Of a DNA stretch of 42,975 nucleotides, positions 32,137 through 40,768 are shown piece after piece. This DNA comes from CAYWXK01 sp964462515 (GTDB lineage Bacteria > Planctomycetota > Phycisphaerae > Sedimentisphaerales > Anaerobacaceae). Position 1 is the stretch's first letter; every line of letters begins with the position of its first letter. Both the position numbers and the translations under genes were made by a program. The notes under the pieces are model-generated. The model was not told where the DNA came from and made no database searches. It worked only from the letters and a program-made list of their open reading frames with translations. Where the stretch lies: positions 1 through 42,975 of the forward strand of contig CAYWXK010000034.1 of assembly GCA_964462515.1 (NCBI GenBank). Reading direction: 5' to 3'.

Positions 32137-33237
32137 ATGATTGTTCAGGCAGTTAAATGGATTGGCGGCATTGATGGCTTTTTAGAGCTTGTGGACCAGC
32201 GGCAATTACCCAACAAGTTTGTAAAATTGAAGTGCCGCAATGTCAAACAACTGCACAAAGCCATAAAGACTCTTTCCGTCCGTGGCGCCCCCGCGATAGG
32301 TGTTGCAGCAGCTTATGGAATGGTTTTGTCCCTACAAAAATTAGGTGGTCGCAATAATTTGGAAAAGGCACTTAAGGTTCTGGATAGTTCAGCCGAATAT
32401 CTGGCATCATCGCGGCCGACAGCAGTTAACCTGTTCTGGGCTCTCGATAAGGTTCGACGAAGTGCCCAACAGTTTATTGCTACTCAGCCGAAAATGGGGC
32501 CGTCTGCAATGAATCGTCTGCGCAGAGCTGTCTTATCGGAAGCGAATGCTATTTATAAAGAAGATGTCGATATGTGTAGGCAGATAGGCCAGAATGGGCA
32601 AAGGTTTATTAAAGATGGTTACAGTGTTCTGACCCATTGCAACGCCGGTGCACTTGCCACTGCAGGGCAGGGAACAGCTTTGTCGGTGCTTTTTGAGGCA
32701 CATAAAAGAAAAAAGAAATTCAAGGTTTACGCAGATGAGACCCGCCCCTTGCTTCAAGGTGCCCGCCTGACCGCCTGGGAGCTTAAACAGGCCGGCATCG
32801 ATGTAACTGTTATCTGCGATAATATGGCCGGCTGGCTGATGAAACAGGGAAAAATAAATGCCGTCATAACGGGCGCAGACCGAATCGCAGCGAATGGTGA
32901 CGTGGCAAACAAAATCGGCACCTATAGTCTGAGCATTCTGGCCGGAAAGCACGATATCCCGTTTTATGTTGCTGCGCCATCAAGCACCTTTGATTTGAGC
33001 ATAAAAAGCAGGGCCGAAATACCCATCGAGCAAAGACCGGCTCAAGAGATAACCTGCTGCTGGGGTTCAAACAAGAGGATTGTGCCGACAGGCGTCGATG
33101 TGTATAATCCAGCTTTTGATGTTACAGAAGCGCAAAATGTCACCGCCATTATTACCGAGAAAGGGGTCATCGAAAGCCCCAACGCCAGAAAGATTGCTGC
33201 ACATCTTGGAGGTTCCGCCAAAGACCCCCGGCTATGA
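32137..33237 (+). CDS. mtnA: S-methyl-5-thioribose-1-phosphate isomerase
   Basis: 366 residues: converts methylthioribose-1-phosphate to methylthioribulose-1-phosphate in methionine salvage. Motifs: RGAPAIGVAAAYGM, LTHCNAGALATAG (catalytic Cys), ADETRPLLQGARLTAWEL and GADRIAANGDVANKIGTY (catalytic Asp). It is related to eIF2B subunits, but the full active site says MtnA. The ATG at 32137 has GAGGTG seven bases upstream, provided by the repeat. No other methionine salvage gene is in the window. Confidence 0.94.
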   Translation: MIVQAVKWIGGIDGFLELVDQRQLPNKFVKLKCRNVKQLHKAIKTLSVRGAPAIGVAAAYGMVLSLQKLGGRNNLEKALKVLDSSAEYLASSRPTAVNLFWALDKVRRSAQQFIATQPKMGPSAMNRLRRAVLSEANAIYKEDVDMCRQIGQNGQRFIKDGYSVLTHCNAGALATAGQGTALSVLFEAHKRKKKFKVYADETRPLLQGARLTAWELKQAGIDVTVICDNMAGWLMKQGKINAVITGADRIAANGDVANKIGTYSLSILAGKHDIPFYVAAPSSTFDLSIKSRAEIPIEQRPAQEITCCWGSNKRIVPTGVDVYNPAFDVTEAQNVTAIITEKGVIESPNARKIAAHLGGSAKDPRL

Positions 33238-33261
33238 ACAATGAACTATAAACTATGAACT
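33234..33261 (+). repeat. Heptad tandem repeat across the mtnA stop
   Basis: Four 7-bp units: ATGAACA, ATGAACT and two more of ATrAACT type. The first unit holds the mtnA stop codon. Two similar units occur at the lpxA/Gfo-Idh junction near 20708. Confidence 0.75.
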
Positions 33262-33273
33262 AAAAGATGTAAG

Positions 33274-34722
33274 ATGACGGAGATAAACAACCAAATCGAA
33301 CAATCCACTCAAACGACTCGTGGCCAATTACCAGATGAAAAAGCGTTACTTCGCTGGCGCAGGCGCAATGCGTATTACTACGGCTGGCTGAATAGAATCT
33401 ACAAGTTTGCGGTTCGCCCTAACAGCCGAGTCCTGCACGTTGGATGTGACTGTGGCGACCTGCTGGCGGCGGTCGAACCTTCTTACGGCGTCGGTATTGA
33501 TGCAGACCCCGATGCTATTGCACTTGCTCAAAAGCGTTTCCCGCACCTGAAATTCTACACGATGGACCCTCATGAATCGCAGCTCGATGGGAAGTTTGAT
33601 TACATTCTTATTTGCAATTCGCTGGGAAGGTGGCGCGACATCCAGCAGGTGTTCGAGCGCATTCGGCCATTAACAATGGACAGCACACGGGTTGTAATAA
33701 CATATTACAACTATCTCTGGGAATTTATCCTGCGGTTGGGTTCGCATATCGGGATTCGCAGGCCATACCCATATCAGAACTGGCTTCCGCCAGAAGATAT
33801 TGTGAATCTATTGAGGTTGACCGACTTTGATGTTATTCGAACCGCATCTTATCTGATATTGCCTAAGCGTATTCCTCCGCTGACGGCTTTTTGCAATTAT
33901 CTTCTTTCCTTACTGCCGTTCTTTCGGTTCTTTAACCTTGTGAATCTGGTCGTCGCTCGCCCGATGCCTTCTGTGGTGCGGGATGAGGATTTGTCGATTT
34001 CGGTGATTGTGCCCTGCAGAAATGAGCGAGGCAATATCGAGGATGTGGTAAAGCGAATCCCGCAGATGGGACGTGAGACGGAGATAATCTTTGTTGATGG
34101 CGGAAGCAGCGACGGTACGGTCGAAGAAATAGAACGCCAGACAAAGCTCCGTCCAGAGCGCAAAATCCGTTTGGTCCATCAGGGCCAGGGTGTAGGCAAA
34201 GGCGATGCTGTCCGAAAGGGTTTCGCTGCTGCAAAAGGGGATGTGCTGGTTATTCAGGATGCCGACCTGACCGCCCCCCCGGAGGATTTGCCTAAATTCT
34301 TTAGGGCTTTGCGTGATGGCAAAGGCGAATTTATAAACGGTTCGCGGCTTGTTTATCCAATGGCAAAACAGGCAATGCGGTTTCTAAATCTTCTTGCAAA
34401 TAAGTTTTTCGGGGTGCTATTTACCTGGCTTTTAGGCCAGAGATTCAGAGATACCCTCTGTGGCACAAAGATGATTCGCAAGAAAGACTACGAGCTTCTC
34501 GAAACCGGCCGCCCATACTTTGGTGATTTTGACCCCTTCGGCGACTTCGACCTTATTTTCGGAGCGGTAAAACTCAATTTTAAAGTTGCCGAGGTGCCGG
34601 TTACATACCGCGCCAGAACATACGGCTCGACAAATATCAGCCGTTTCAAACACGGCTGGCTGCTGCTTAAAATGAGCTGGATTGCTTTTAAGAAGATTAA
34701 GTGGCTTGGAAAATTGAGTTGA
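33274..34722 (+). CDS. Methyltransferase-GT2 glycosyltransferase fusion
   Basis: 482 residues in two parts. Residues 1-220: a class I SAM methyltransferase fold with motif I VLHVGCDCGDLL (53-64) and an acidic GIDADPDAIALA. Residues 241 to about 430: a GT-A glycosyltransferase of the dolichyl-phosphate-mannose-synthase/family 2 type (SISVIVPCRNERGNIEDVV, FVDGGSSDGT, GKGDAVRKGF, metal site DAD at 329-331, and DTLCGTKM). It probably loads a sugar on a polyprenyl phosphate; the methyltransferase target is unknown. No membrane helices follow the GT domain. It is first of four linked genes, with a GT-C enzyme at the end. Confidence 0.88.
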   Translation: MTEINNQIEQSTQTTRGQLPDEKALLRWRRRNAYYYGWLNRIYKFAVRPNSRVLHVGCDCGDLLAAVEPSYGVGIDADPDAIALAQKRFPHLKFYTMDPHESQLDGKFDYILICNSLGRWRDIQQVFERIRPLTMDSTRVVITYYNYLWEFILRLGSHIGIRRPYPYQNWLPPEDIVNLLRLTDFDVIRTASYLILPKRIPPLTAFCNYLLSLLPFFRFFNLVNLVVARPMPSVVRDEDLSISVIVPCRNERGNIEDVVKRIPQMGRETEIIFVDGGSSDGTVEEIERQTKLRPERKIRLVHQGQGVGKGDAVRKGFAAAKGDVLVIQDADLTAPPEDLPKFFRALRDGKGEFINGSRLVYPMAKQAMRFLNLLANKFFGVLFTWLLGQRFRDTLCGTKMIRKKDYELLETGRPYFGDFDPFGDFDLIFGAVKLNFKVAEVPVTYRARTYGSTNISRFKHGWLLLKMSWIAFKKIKWLGKLS

Positions 34723-34732
34723 GCTCGCAAAA

Positions 34733-35440
34733 ATGCCCCAAACAAATACATCACATCATATTGACAGACCCAGGCTGAAATTATTCCCTTTTCACCGATA
34801 TGCCGGCATAGACAGCAATGACCCCCTGCGATTTTATTTTTGGCCTGTAATCGGCAGGATGTTTCGCCAAAGGGTCGAGCTGTGTCTCGCTGAGTGTACA
34901 GGCGGCCGGCACATCTTGGAGGTGGGCTTTGGTGCTGGCGTCACATTTCCAAATCTTAACGAAATGTATGAAGAAATTTATGGACTCGATACCTCCGTTA
35001 AAGTTGAAGATGTTAAAGCCGTCTTTGAGGCAATGCAAATCAAAACGAACCTGCAAAATGGCAGCGTACTGTCGATGCCGTATGAAAGCGATTTCTTCGA
35101 TACGGTTCTGTTGATTAGCACCCTCGAGCACTTAAAGCCTTCAGAGCAATCGGCTGCCTTTAGCGAGGTTCGTCGCGTTCTCAAGCCGGGCGGCCAGGTG
35201 ATTTACGGCGTGCCTGTCGAACGCCCCTTAATGGTATTTTTCTTTCGCCTGTTAGGCTTCAATATCCGCCAGCACCATTTTTCTACAGAAAAAGATGTCT
35301 TCAACGCTGCCAATAGTATTCTCAACAAGATACGGATTATCCAGATGAAAAGTGTCCCTTCGATTTTTGGACCAGTTTATGAAGTAGGGCATTTCGTCAA
35401 AAAGACCTCTAAAGAAAATTCTGACATCAAGCAGGATTAA
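34733..35440 (+). CDS. Class I SAM-dependent methyltransferase
   Basis: 235 residues. Motif I is HILEVGFGAGVTFPNL, motif II YGLDTS, then a Methyltransf_11-like core with SMPYESDFFDTVLLISTLEHL and RRVLKPGGQVIYGVP. The substrate is unknown. It starts ten bases after the fusion gene and its stop is directly followed by the next start, so it belongs to the same operon. The N-terminal part (KLFPFHRYAGIDSNDPLRFYFWPVIGRMFRQRVEL) is typical of methyltransferases in glycan gene clusters. Confidence 0.86.
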   Translation: MPQTNTSHHIDRPRLKLFPFHRYAGIDSNDPLRFYFWPVIGRMFRQRVELCLAECTGGRHILEVGFGAGVTFPNLNEMYEEIYGLDTSVKVEDVKAVFEAMQIKTNLQNGSVLSMPYESDFFDTVLLISTLEHLKPSEQSAAFSEVRRVLKPGGQVIYGVPVERPLMVFFFRLLGFNIRQHHFSTEKDVFNAANSILNKIRIIQMKSVPSIFGPVYEVGHFVKKTSKENSDIKQD

Positions 35441-36241
35441 ATGGCTCGAAAAGTTACAAAATTTATCGAAATTCTTAAGCTGCCTGAAGTGAAAGATATC
35501 CAAAACCTTGATGACCCTGCTGTTACGCTTCTTCACGCTCGCATTATACAAAATAAGCCGTTTCTCAAAAAACTATATACTGATTTTTATAGACAATTTC
35601 AGCAGGCAATACCTGACCCTCAAAAAAAATTTCTCGTCGAGCTCGGCAGCGGAGGCGGCTTTATTAAAGAGGTTATTGCAAATGTAACCACGTCCGACAT
35701 CCTCGGATTGCCGAACGTGGATAAAGTTTTGTCGGCTCTAAATATGCCCTTTGAAAATTCGAGCGTCGATGCCTTTTTTATGATTGATGTCATTCACCAC
35801 ATCACCGACCCGAGAACATTTTTCAAAGAAGCACTGCGTTGTCTTAAAATCGGCGGCAAAATCGTTATGATTGAGCCTGCAAATACCTGCTGGTCGAGGT
35901 TCATTTACAAAAACTTTCATCACGAGCTTTTTGACCCTCAGGCAGATTGGGAAATTGCTACAGATACAAACCGGCCAGTTTCGCAGGCAAATGGGGCAAT
36001 ACCCTGGATAATTTTTTGCCGTGACCGTCAGATTTTTGAAAAAGAGTTCCCGGCTTTGAAAATTGTCAGGATTCGCAACCATACGCCGCTGCGATATTTG
36101 CTCAGCGGCGGCCTGACACTACGACAGCTTATTCCATCATTTACGTATCCGGCAATTAAGGCGATAGAATATATATTATCTCCAGCAAATAACCTGCTGG
36201 GCATGTTTCAAACAATAGAGCTTGAAAAAGTAAAACTTTAA
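35441..36241 (+). CDS. Class I SAM-dependent methyltransferase
   Basis: 266 residues. Motif I FLVELGSGGGFIKEVI, then LNMPFENSSVDAFFMIDVIHHI and CLKIGGKIVMIEPANTCWSRF. The C-terminal part has hydrophobic and aromatic stretches (LRYLLSGGLTLRQLIPSF) that may bind a membrane lipid. Its ATG directly follows the stop of the previous gene. The target is likely a sugar or lipid of the same pathway; this is inference from context. Confidence 0.85.
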   Translation: MARKVTKFIEILKLPEVKDIQNLDDPAVTLLHARIIQNKPFLKKLYTDFYRQFQQAIPDPQKKFLVELGSGGGFIKEVIANVTTSDILGLPNVDKVLSALNMPFENSSVDAFFMIDVIHHITDPRTFFKEALRCLKIGGKIVMIEPANTCWSRFIYKNFHHELFDPQADWEIATDTNRPVSQANGAIPWIIFCRDRQIFEKEFPALKIVRIRNHTPLRYLLSGGLTLRQLIPSFTYPAIKAIEYILSPANNLLGMFQTIELEKVKL

Positions 36242-36263
36242 GTAACTGTTGCTGATAAAAAAA

Positions 36264-38114
36264 ATGAGTCAGCAGAAGGTCAAGAAGTTCAAATCAAAAC
36301 ACAAAATAGTGCTCTCGAAAAGCACCTCTGCTGAGGCTGTCAGCCAGATAGATATACAGGCGCTTGCCAAACGGGAGAGATATTCTGAATCTTTCCTGAC
36401 ACTTTTGCTTCTTGCCTTCGGCATATATCAGTCGGTTCTGTTTTTTGGCCACAAGGTGGTCCCCATTTCAGACTTCCCGGACATAATCCGAATCGGCCAC
36501 GAGATTTTATCTCTTAAAATCCCTTACACATTCAAGCAGGCCCCAGTCGTTTGCGTCCTTCAGGCGGCACTATCACATCTGCTCGCAATCACGCCTGCCC
36601 TCAGCGGGCAGAATCCGGATTTGACAGCCGGCTGGCTGCTTAACGCAATTCTGCATCCGTTTAATGTGGTTTTGTTTTACCTGGTAGGCAAAAAAATCAT
36701 CGGCAAAGCCGCCTTCTGGTTTGCCATCATCGCCATTATAAACCATTGGGTCATATATATGCTTACTGAGCCTCTTATGGAAACGCCGCTATTGTTCTTT
36801 TCGCTTTTAACGTTTTATTTTATTTTCAGACGTTCAAAGCTGTCTTACCTCTTTGCCTCGATAACAACAATGGTGCGCTACGAAGGAGCAGCATTGATAC
36901 TGGCCGCCTTTGTGATGGATATGATAAATAGCACAGACAGGCCCCGGCGAATTCGCGCCTTCCTTTATTCTCTTCTTGCAACCGTCCCTTTGTTGCTCTG
37001 GCTGCTTGGGACATTTCTTACCTGGAAGCCGGGCACAACTCATTATCTTGAGGTGCTGTTCAAAAAAGAATACACCGAAGCTTTCGCCCAGCCGGTTAAG
37101 GATAGAATCGGCATCCTCTTGCATCTGCAATTGTTATGGCTGGTGGGATTTCGTCCTCTGCTGACGCCACATCCCGATACTGGTCAGGACCTTGTAAAAA
37201 TGCTGGTCATATTTAGTAAAACTGTCGCATTGCTCGGTTTTTGTTTTGGCTCTATTTATGGATTGTGCAAACGCCGGTGGGAGATACTGGCCCTGTTACT
37301 ATTTTTTGTGCCATATTTTCTCCTCCACGCCAGATACCCTTATCCGTTGACCAGATACCATTCCACTATTTTTTGGATAGCGCTGCTGTTGTGCTGGTTT
37401 GGTTTGCAGACCGTTTGGAAACTTATAGATAAAAATAATCGTGTACCGAAAGTTCTTGTCCTTATATTGCAGGCTTTGGTCGCAACAATAACAATCATCT
37501 GGTTAATTCCGCTTCTTTTTTACCTGCCCCGATTGTCATCTATCAGCCCCAAATCGGTTAGTTTGCCTTATGTAGCGATGACACTTGTGGCGATTATCTT
37601 TGCTGCTCGACTTTATATCTATAAACCCGGGTGTTTTTTACGGGAGCTTGCAATACTTGCATTTGTGTTCCTCGTTATCGCTTCAAACCAGTTCACTCTC
37701 GCCGCTCTTGCCGGCGATGGCAAACAGGACGAAGAATTCAAATTACTGGCCAACTGGTTTATGGCCAATGCAAAGCCGGATGAAAAAATGGGCGTCTATA
37801 TGGCTCGTGTCGTCGGCATATTCGCCCCCAAAGCCGCCGAACGTATCGTTCCCTTGCCCGCTGCCGACAGCCCACAGGATTTTATCAAAACTTGTTACCA
37901 GCAAAATATCACTTACGTCGTATGGGCTACCAGGGAAGGTATGCGAGACGACCATACAGGCTACAGGCGGTTTAAGCTCCACGAAAATATAGCTCAACTC
38001 GCCACGCCAAAAAACACCGGGACTTATCAGTTCATAACACAGGTCGGCTCAGAAAGAGGATATGTCAATATCTTCCGCCTCCGCCCCCCGAAGCCGGAAC
38101 CAGATATCAAATAA
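36264..38114 (+). CDS. GT-C type membrane glycosyltransferase (PMT/ArnT-like)
   Basis: 616 residues. A basic cytoplasmic start, then about 11 to 12 membrane helices and a soluble C-terminal domain (from about 490) facing the periplasm. The first periplasmic loop has VPISDFPDIIRIG, matching the acidic catalytic loop of GT-C enzymes, and RYEGAA and RYPYPLTRYHS motifs follow, as in PMT_2/ArnT-like proteins. Such enzymes use polyprenyl-phosphate sugars, which the GT2 fusion upstream could supply. ATG 36264 is chosen over TTG 36249; neither has a good ribosome binding site. Confidence 0.82.
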   Translation: MSQQKVKKFKSKHKIVLSKSTSAEAVSQIDIQALAKRERYSESFLTLLLLAFGIYQSVLFFGHKVVPISDFPDIIRIGHEILSLKIPYTFKQAPVVCVLQAALSHLLAITPALSGQNPDLTAGWLLNAILHPFNVVLFYLVGKKIIGKAAFWFAIIAIINHWVIYMLTEPLMETPLLFFSLLTFYFIFRRSKLSYLFASITTMVRYEGAALILAAFVMDMINSTDRPRRIRAFLYSLLATVPLLLWLLGTFLTWKPGTTHYLEVLFKKEYTEAFAQPVKDRIGILLHLQLLWLVGFRPLLTPHPDTGQDLVKMLVIFSKTVALLGFCFGSIYGLCKRRWEILALLLFFVPYFLLHARYPYPLTRYHSTIFWIALLLCWFGLQTVWKLIDKNNRVPKVLVLILQALVATITIIWLIPLLFYLPRLSSISPKSVSLPYVAMTLVAIIFAARLYIYKPGCFLRELAILAFVFLVIASNQFTLAALAGDGKQDEEFKLLANWFMANAKPDEKMGVYMARVVGIFAPKAAERIVPLPAADSPQDFIKTCYQQNITYVVWATREGMRDDHTGYRRFKLHENIAQLATPKNTGTYQFITQVGSERGYVNIFRLRPPKPEPDIK

Positions 38115-38152
38115 CTAATTCTCTCTGCGTTCTCCGCTTCCTGCCCTGCTTG

Positions 38153-38231
38153 CCCTTCGACTTGTCCGGCGTAGCTTCAGCGAAGCCGGAAGCCCTGCAG
38201 TTTAGGGCGAAGTAGGGAGCATGTCGAAGGG
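38153..38231. repeat. 79-bp composite palindrome
   Basis: Ends CCCTTCGAC / GTCGAAGGG are perfect 9-bp inverted repeats. Inside are CCGGC...GCCGG with GCTTC/GAAGC, and CCCT/AGGG. It lies between two convergent genes and could act as a terminator for both. The ends match those of the elements at 14395 and 19832. Confidence 0.75.
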
Positions 38232-38254
38232 TTCTCGGCGGTGAGAAATACAAC

Positions 38255-38521
38255 TCAGACTGCGATGACCTTTTTGACCTCTGGCACTCTTTCCTTGAGG
38301 ATTCTCTCAATACCCATCCTCATCGTCATCATAGCCCCTGGGCAGCCTTGGCAGGCCCCCTGGAGGCGAACCTTAACAGTATTATCGCTCTCGGTTCCTA
38401 CTAATTGGACATCGCCGCCGTGGCTTTGCAGGGCCGAGCGGACTGTCTCGAGCACTTCTTTAACCTTTTCTTCGAAGGTTTTTTCGCTGCCGCCTTCGCC
38501 GCAGCCGCATTGTTCACACAT
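38255..38521 (-). CDS. NifU-like iron-sulfur cluster scaffold
   Basis: 88 residues, the C-terminal NifU domain alone. The conserved CxxC is in LQGACQGCPGAMMTM, and the pattern VLETVRSALQSHGGDVQLV precedes it. It probably holds or transfers Fe-S clusters, which several enzymes of the redox cluster need. A Cys-rich start, MCEQCGCG, is unusual and could bind metal too. It is alone, convergent with the GT-C gene. Confidence 0.92.
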   Translation of the reverse strand: MCEQCGCGEGGSEKTFEEKVKEVLETVRSALQSHGGDVQLVGTESDNTVKVRLQGACQGCPGAMMTMRMGIERILKERVPEVKKVIAV

Positions 38522-38965
38522 ATCAAATCTCCAATAAACTTTTCTTCACCAGCCATATTGTATCAATAGTTTCTCTGGTGAGGAAAGTTATTTTTGCTGC
38601 TTTGAGCGGTGGGTGCAAGCCATTCAACAAAAGCCTCTTGTCCTATAAGCCCTCCAAGATTTGGCTGTTTATGGCCAGGACCTCCCAAAAATGTGTCATC
38701 ACATGAGGAACCCGACCTTGACAGACAGGTGATTATGTGCTAAAATACAAAAGAATTACGTGAAAAAGACTGTCAGGTGTGCAAAAAGCTATCTGTAACT
38801 ACAAATTATCAAAATGTCGTAAAGAAGTGAGATTTGGAGCATAATTTCCTCTGAAAGATGGGCAAAATAGCCAAAAAAGTCCGATTTAATAGAACAGACG
38901 GCTGATTTTGCGCATCCTGATAAATGAATGAAACAAAAGACCAAAAGAGAAGGTAAGGTACTGCC
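38522..38965. other. Divergent intergenic region before the pseudopilin array
   Basis: 444 bases between nifU-like (minus) and the first pseudopilin (plus). It holds the promoter at 38718-38746 and a small hairpin ATGTG/CACAT near 38693-38706. No gene is seen. After the promoter there is an untranslated leader of about 210 bases, long for a structural gene. Confidence 0.5.
38718..38746 (+). promoter_or_regulatory. Strong sigma-70-like promoter of the pseudopilin array
   Basis: TTGACA (38718-38723), 17 bases, TAAAAT (38741-38746). It is a perfect -35 at optimal spacing, the best promoter in the window. The transcript would start near 38753. Confidence 0.75.
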
Positions 38966-39727
38966 GTGCATAAGCGAAAGGCATTTACACTAATAGAACT
39001 CTTGGTAGTGATAGCCGTTATTGCCTTGTTGATGGCGATATTGATGCCTGCCCTTAACAGGGCCAAAGAGCAGGGCAAACGTGCCGTTTGCCTCAGCAAT
39101 CTTAAGCAGTTGGGCCTTGCGTGGCTTATGTATGCCGATGAAAATGATGACAGGCTCGTTAACGGCGATGCCGGAGAACACAATAGTTTGCATCCTAACG
39201 AGACTTCCTGGGTGCTCAAAGATTGGGCCTCTGGTATGACCCTGGACGACAAAATAAATGCTATCAAAGGTGGAGCGCTATTTTTATACTGTGGAAGGAA
39301 CTTAAAACTTTACAAGTGCCCGGTCGCCGGCCGGGAGGAAGGGCTGGAACAAAGACAACGCACATACTCCGTGGTTGATGCTATGAACGGTGCCCAATTC
39401 GATGGCGGGCCGATGTTAAAAAAAAGAACAGAGATTAAAGGGCCGCCCGAAAGGTCCGTTTTTGTTGAAGATGCAGGGGCCACTCCTATGGGCGGCTGGA
39501 GTATTTATTATACGCAAAACGCATGGCGGGATGAGCCCCCACTCAAGCACGGTAACGGCGCAAACTGGTCTTTTGCAGATGGACACAGTGAATACTGGAA
39601 GTGGCAAAACCCGGACACGCGTAAATGGAGCGTGGAAAACGAGGGACTCTGGAAGGCTGTGGTGCGTCCGGGCGATGTGGATATATACAGGGCGCGGAAG
39701 GCCGCCTGGGGGAAATTACCGGATTAA
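38966..39727 (+). CDS. H-X9-DG pseudopilin, copy 1
   Basis: 253 residues. Prepilin start HKRKA then FTLIELLVVIAVIALLMAIL, with Glu at +5 and Ala, not Gly, before the cleavage site. Next comes the helix with CLSNLKQLGLAW, a beta domain with KCPVAGREEG and RTYSVVDAMNG, and HGNGANWSFADG (H-X9-DG), the planctomycete processing-associated motif. Start GTG 38966 with AAGGTAAGG upstream. The C-terminus ...AAWGKLPD is of the copy 4 type. Pilins of this kind are exported and assembled by a type II secretion or type IV pilus machine, not present here. Confidence 0.9.
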   Translation: MHKRKAFTLIELLVVIAVIALLMAILMPALNRAKEQGKRAVCLSNLKQLGLAWLMYADENDDRLVNGDAGEHNSLHPNETSWVLKDWASGMTLDDKINAIKGGALFLYCGRNLKLYKCPVAGREEGLEQRQRTYSVVDAMNGAQFDGGPMLKKRTEIKGPPERSVFVEDAGATPMGGWSIYYTQNAWRDEPPLKHGNGANWSFADGHSEYWKWQNPDTRKWSVENEGLWKAVVRPGDVDIYRARKAAWGKLPD

Positions 39728-39773
39728 ACCTTCACAATGGCCGGAACGTATGAGACGCTATAAGGACTACTGA
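39728..39773 (+). pseudogene. Out-of-frame relic of a pseudopilin C-terminal tail
   Basis: Directly after the stop of copy 1, another frame reads PSQWPERMRRYKDY and a stop (39729-39773). Copy 2 ends PSQWPQWMRRFKEY. So the tail of the copy 2 type lies unread after copy 1. Confidence 0.75.
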
Positions 39774-39861
39774 AAAAGAACTGTTATCAAAAAGGTATCG
39801 TTTTTCCGAAATTATAAACTGTAGTGATTAAGGCAACGAGAATTCTGTAAGGAGCGCTAAA

Positions 39862-40674
39862 ATGAGCAAACGAAAGGCTTTTACGCTAATAGAACTTCTG
39901 GTCGTGATTGCCATTATTGCCATACTAATGTCAATCTTGATGCCGTCCTTAAACCGGGTCAGGAGGCAGGCGAGGTCGAGTGCGTGTCTGGTGAGCCTGC
40001 GGCAGTGGGGCCTTATGTTTAATCTGTATTGCGACGATAACAACGGCAATTTCTTCAGCGGCGAGATTGGAGGCACACGGAATGGCATGGGTTGCGGTAA
40101 ATTCTGGCGAGAAGCTATGAGACCTTACTCCAAGGATAAGAAGATGTGGCTATGCCCACAAGCTACAAAGGCGTATAAGGAGGATATCCCGCAAGGAATG
40201 TGGTCAAATTGTGCCTGGGAATTCGACAATGACGTGGGTAGTTACGGCCTTAATGGCTGGATATTGAATATATCGGCCTCTATCACTGCTTCAAACAGGA
40301 CTGATGGCTGGGGCAGAACACCTGCTGAATGGCACTGGGGGACGCCAAGCGTCAAAGGCGCAACTAATGTGCCGGTCTTCACTGGTAGCTGGTGGGTTGA
40401 TTCCTGGCCGAAGGTGGATGACCAGCCTCCGCCAACTGAGGCCGGTCCTGGCGACACTCCTAATACTAATGAGATGAACCGTGTCTGCGTTGACCGGCAC
40501 GATGGATTTGTGGGTTCCGTTTTTATGGATTGGCACGCCAGAAAGGTCGGGCTTAAGGAATTGTGGACCTTGAAATGGAGTCGAGGCTACAATATAAATG
40601 GCCGCTGGACCAAGGCCGGGGGATGTCAGCCTTCACAATGGCCACAATGGATGAGACGATTTAAGGAATACTAA
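39862..40674 (+). CDS. H-X9-DG-like pseudopilin, copy 2
   Basis: 270 residues. The same prepilin N-terminus as copy 1 (KRKA then FTLIELLVVIAIIAILMSIL) but a very different C-terminal domain, with Trp-rich segments (GMWSNCAWEFDNDVGSYGLNGW, GSWWVDSWPK). The motif reads HDGFVGSVFMDW, that is H-X9-DW in place of H-X9-DG. It ends in PSQWPQWMRRFKEY. The ATG at 39862 has AAGGAG upstream. The divergent body suggests a different role or ligand from copies 1, 3 and 4. Confidence 0.88.
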   Translation: MSKRKAFTLIELLVVIAIIAILMSILMPSLNRVRRQARSSACLVSLRQWGLMFNLYCDDNNGNFFSGEIGGTRNGMGCGKFWREAMRPYSKDKKMWLCPQATKAYKEDIPQGMWSNCAWEFDNDVGSYGLNGWILNISASITASNRTDGWGRTPAEWHWGTPSVKGATNVPVFTGSWWVDSWPKVDDQPPPTEAGPGDTPNTNEMNRVCVDRHDGFVGSVFMDWHARKVGLKELWTLKWSRGYNINGRWTKAGGCQPSQWPQWMRRFKEY

Positions 40675-40768
40675 AAGCGAAAAAAGGAAAAAACCAAAGT
40701 GTAGAATGACAGAATTTCTAAGTTTATAGTTATTCATTTTTAGCTATCGTTAGCGGGAGTTGACACAA

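Noticed and set aside
14395..38231. Insertion sequence or prophage
   Set aside because: No transposase, integrase or phage gene is found; the small palindromes are non-coding.
39462..39728. Long overlapping frame inside pseudopilin copy 1
   Set aside because: It is a shadow of copy 1; only its last 15 codons (39729-39773) have meaning, as a relic of a pilin tail.
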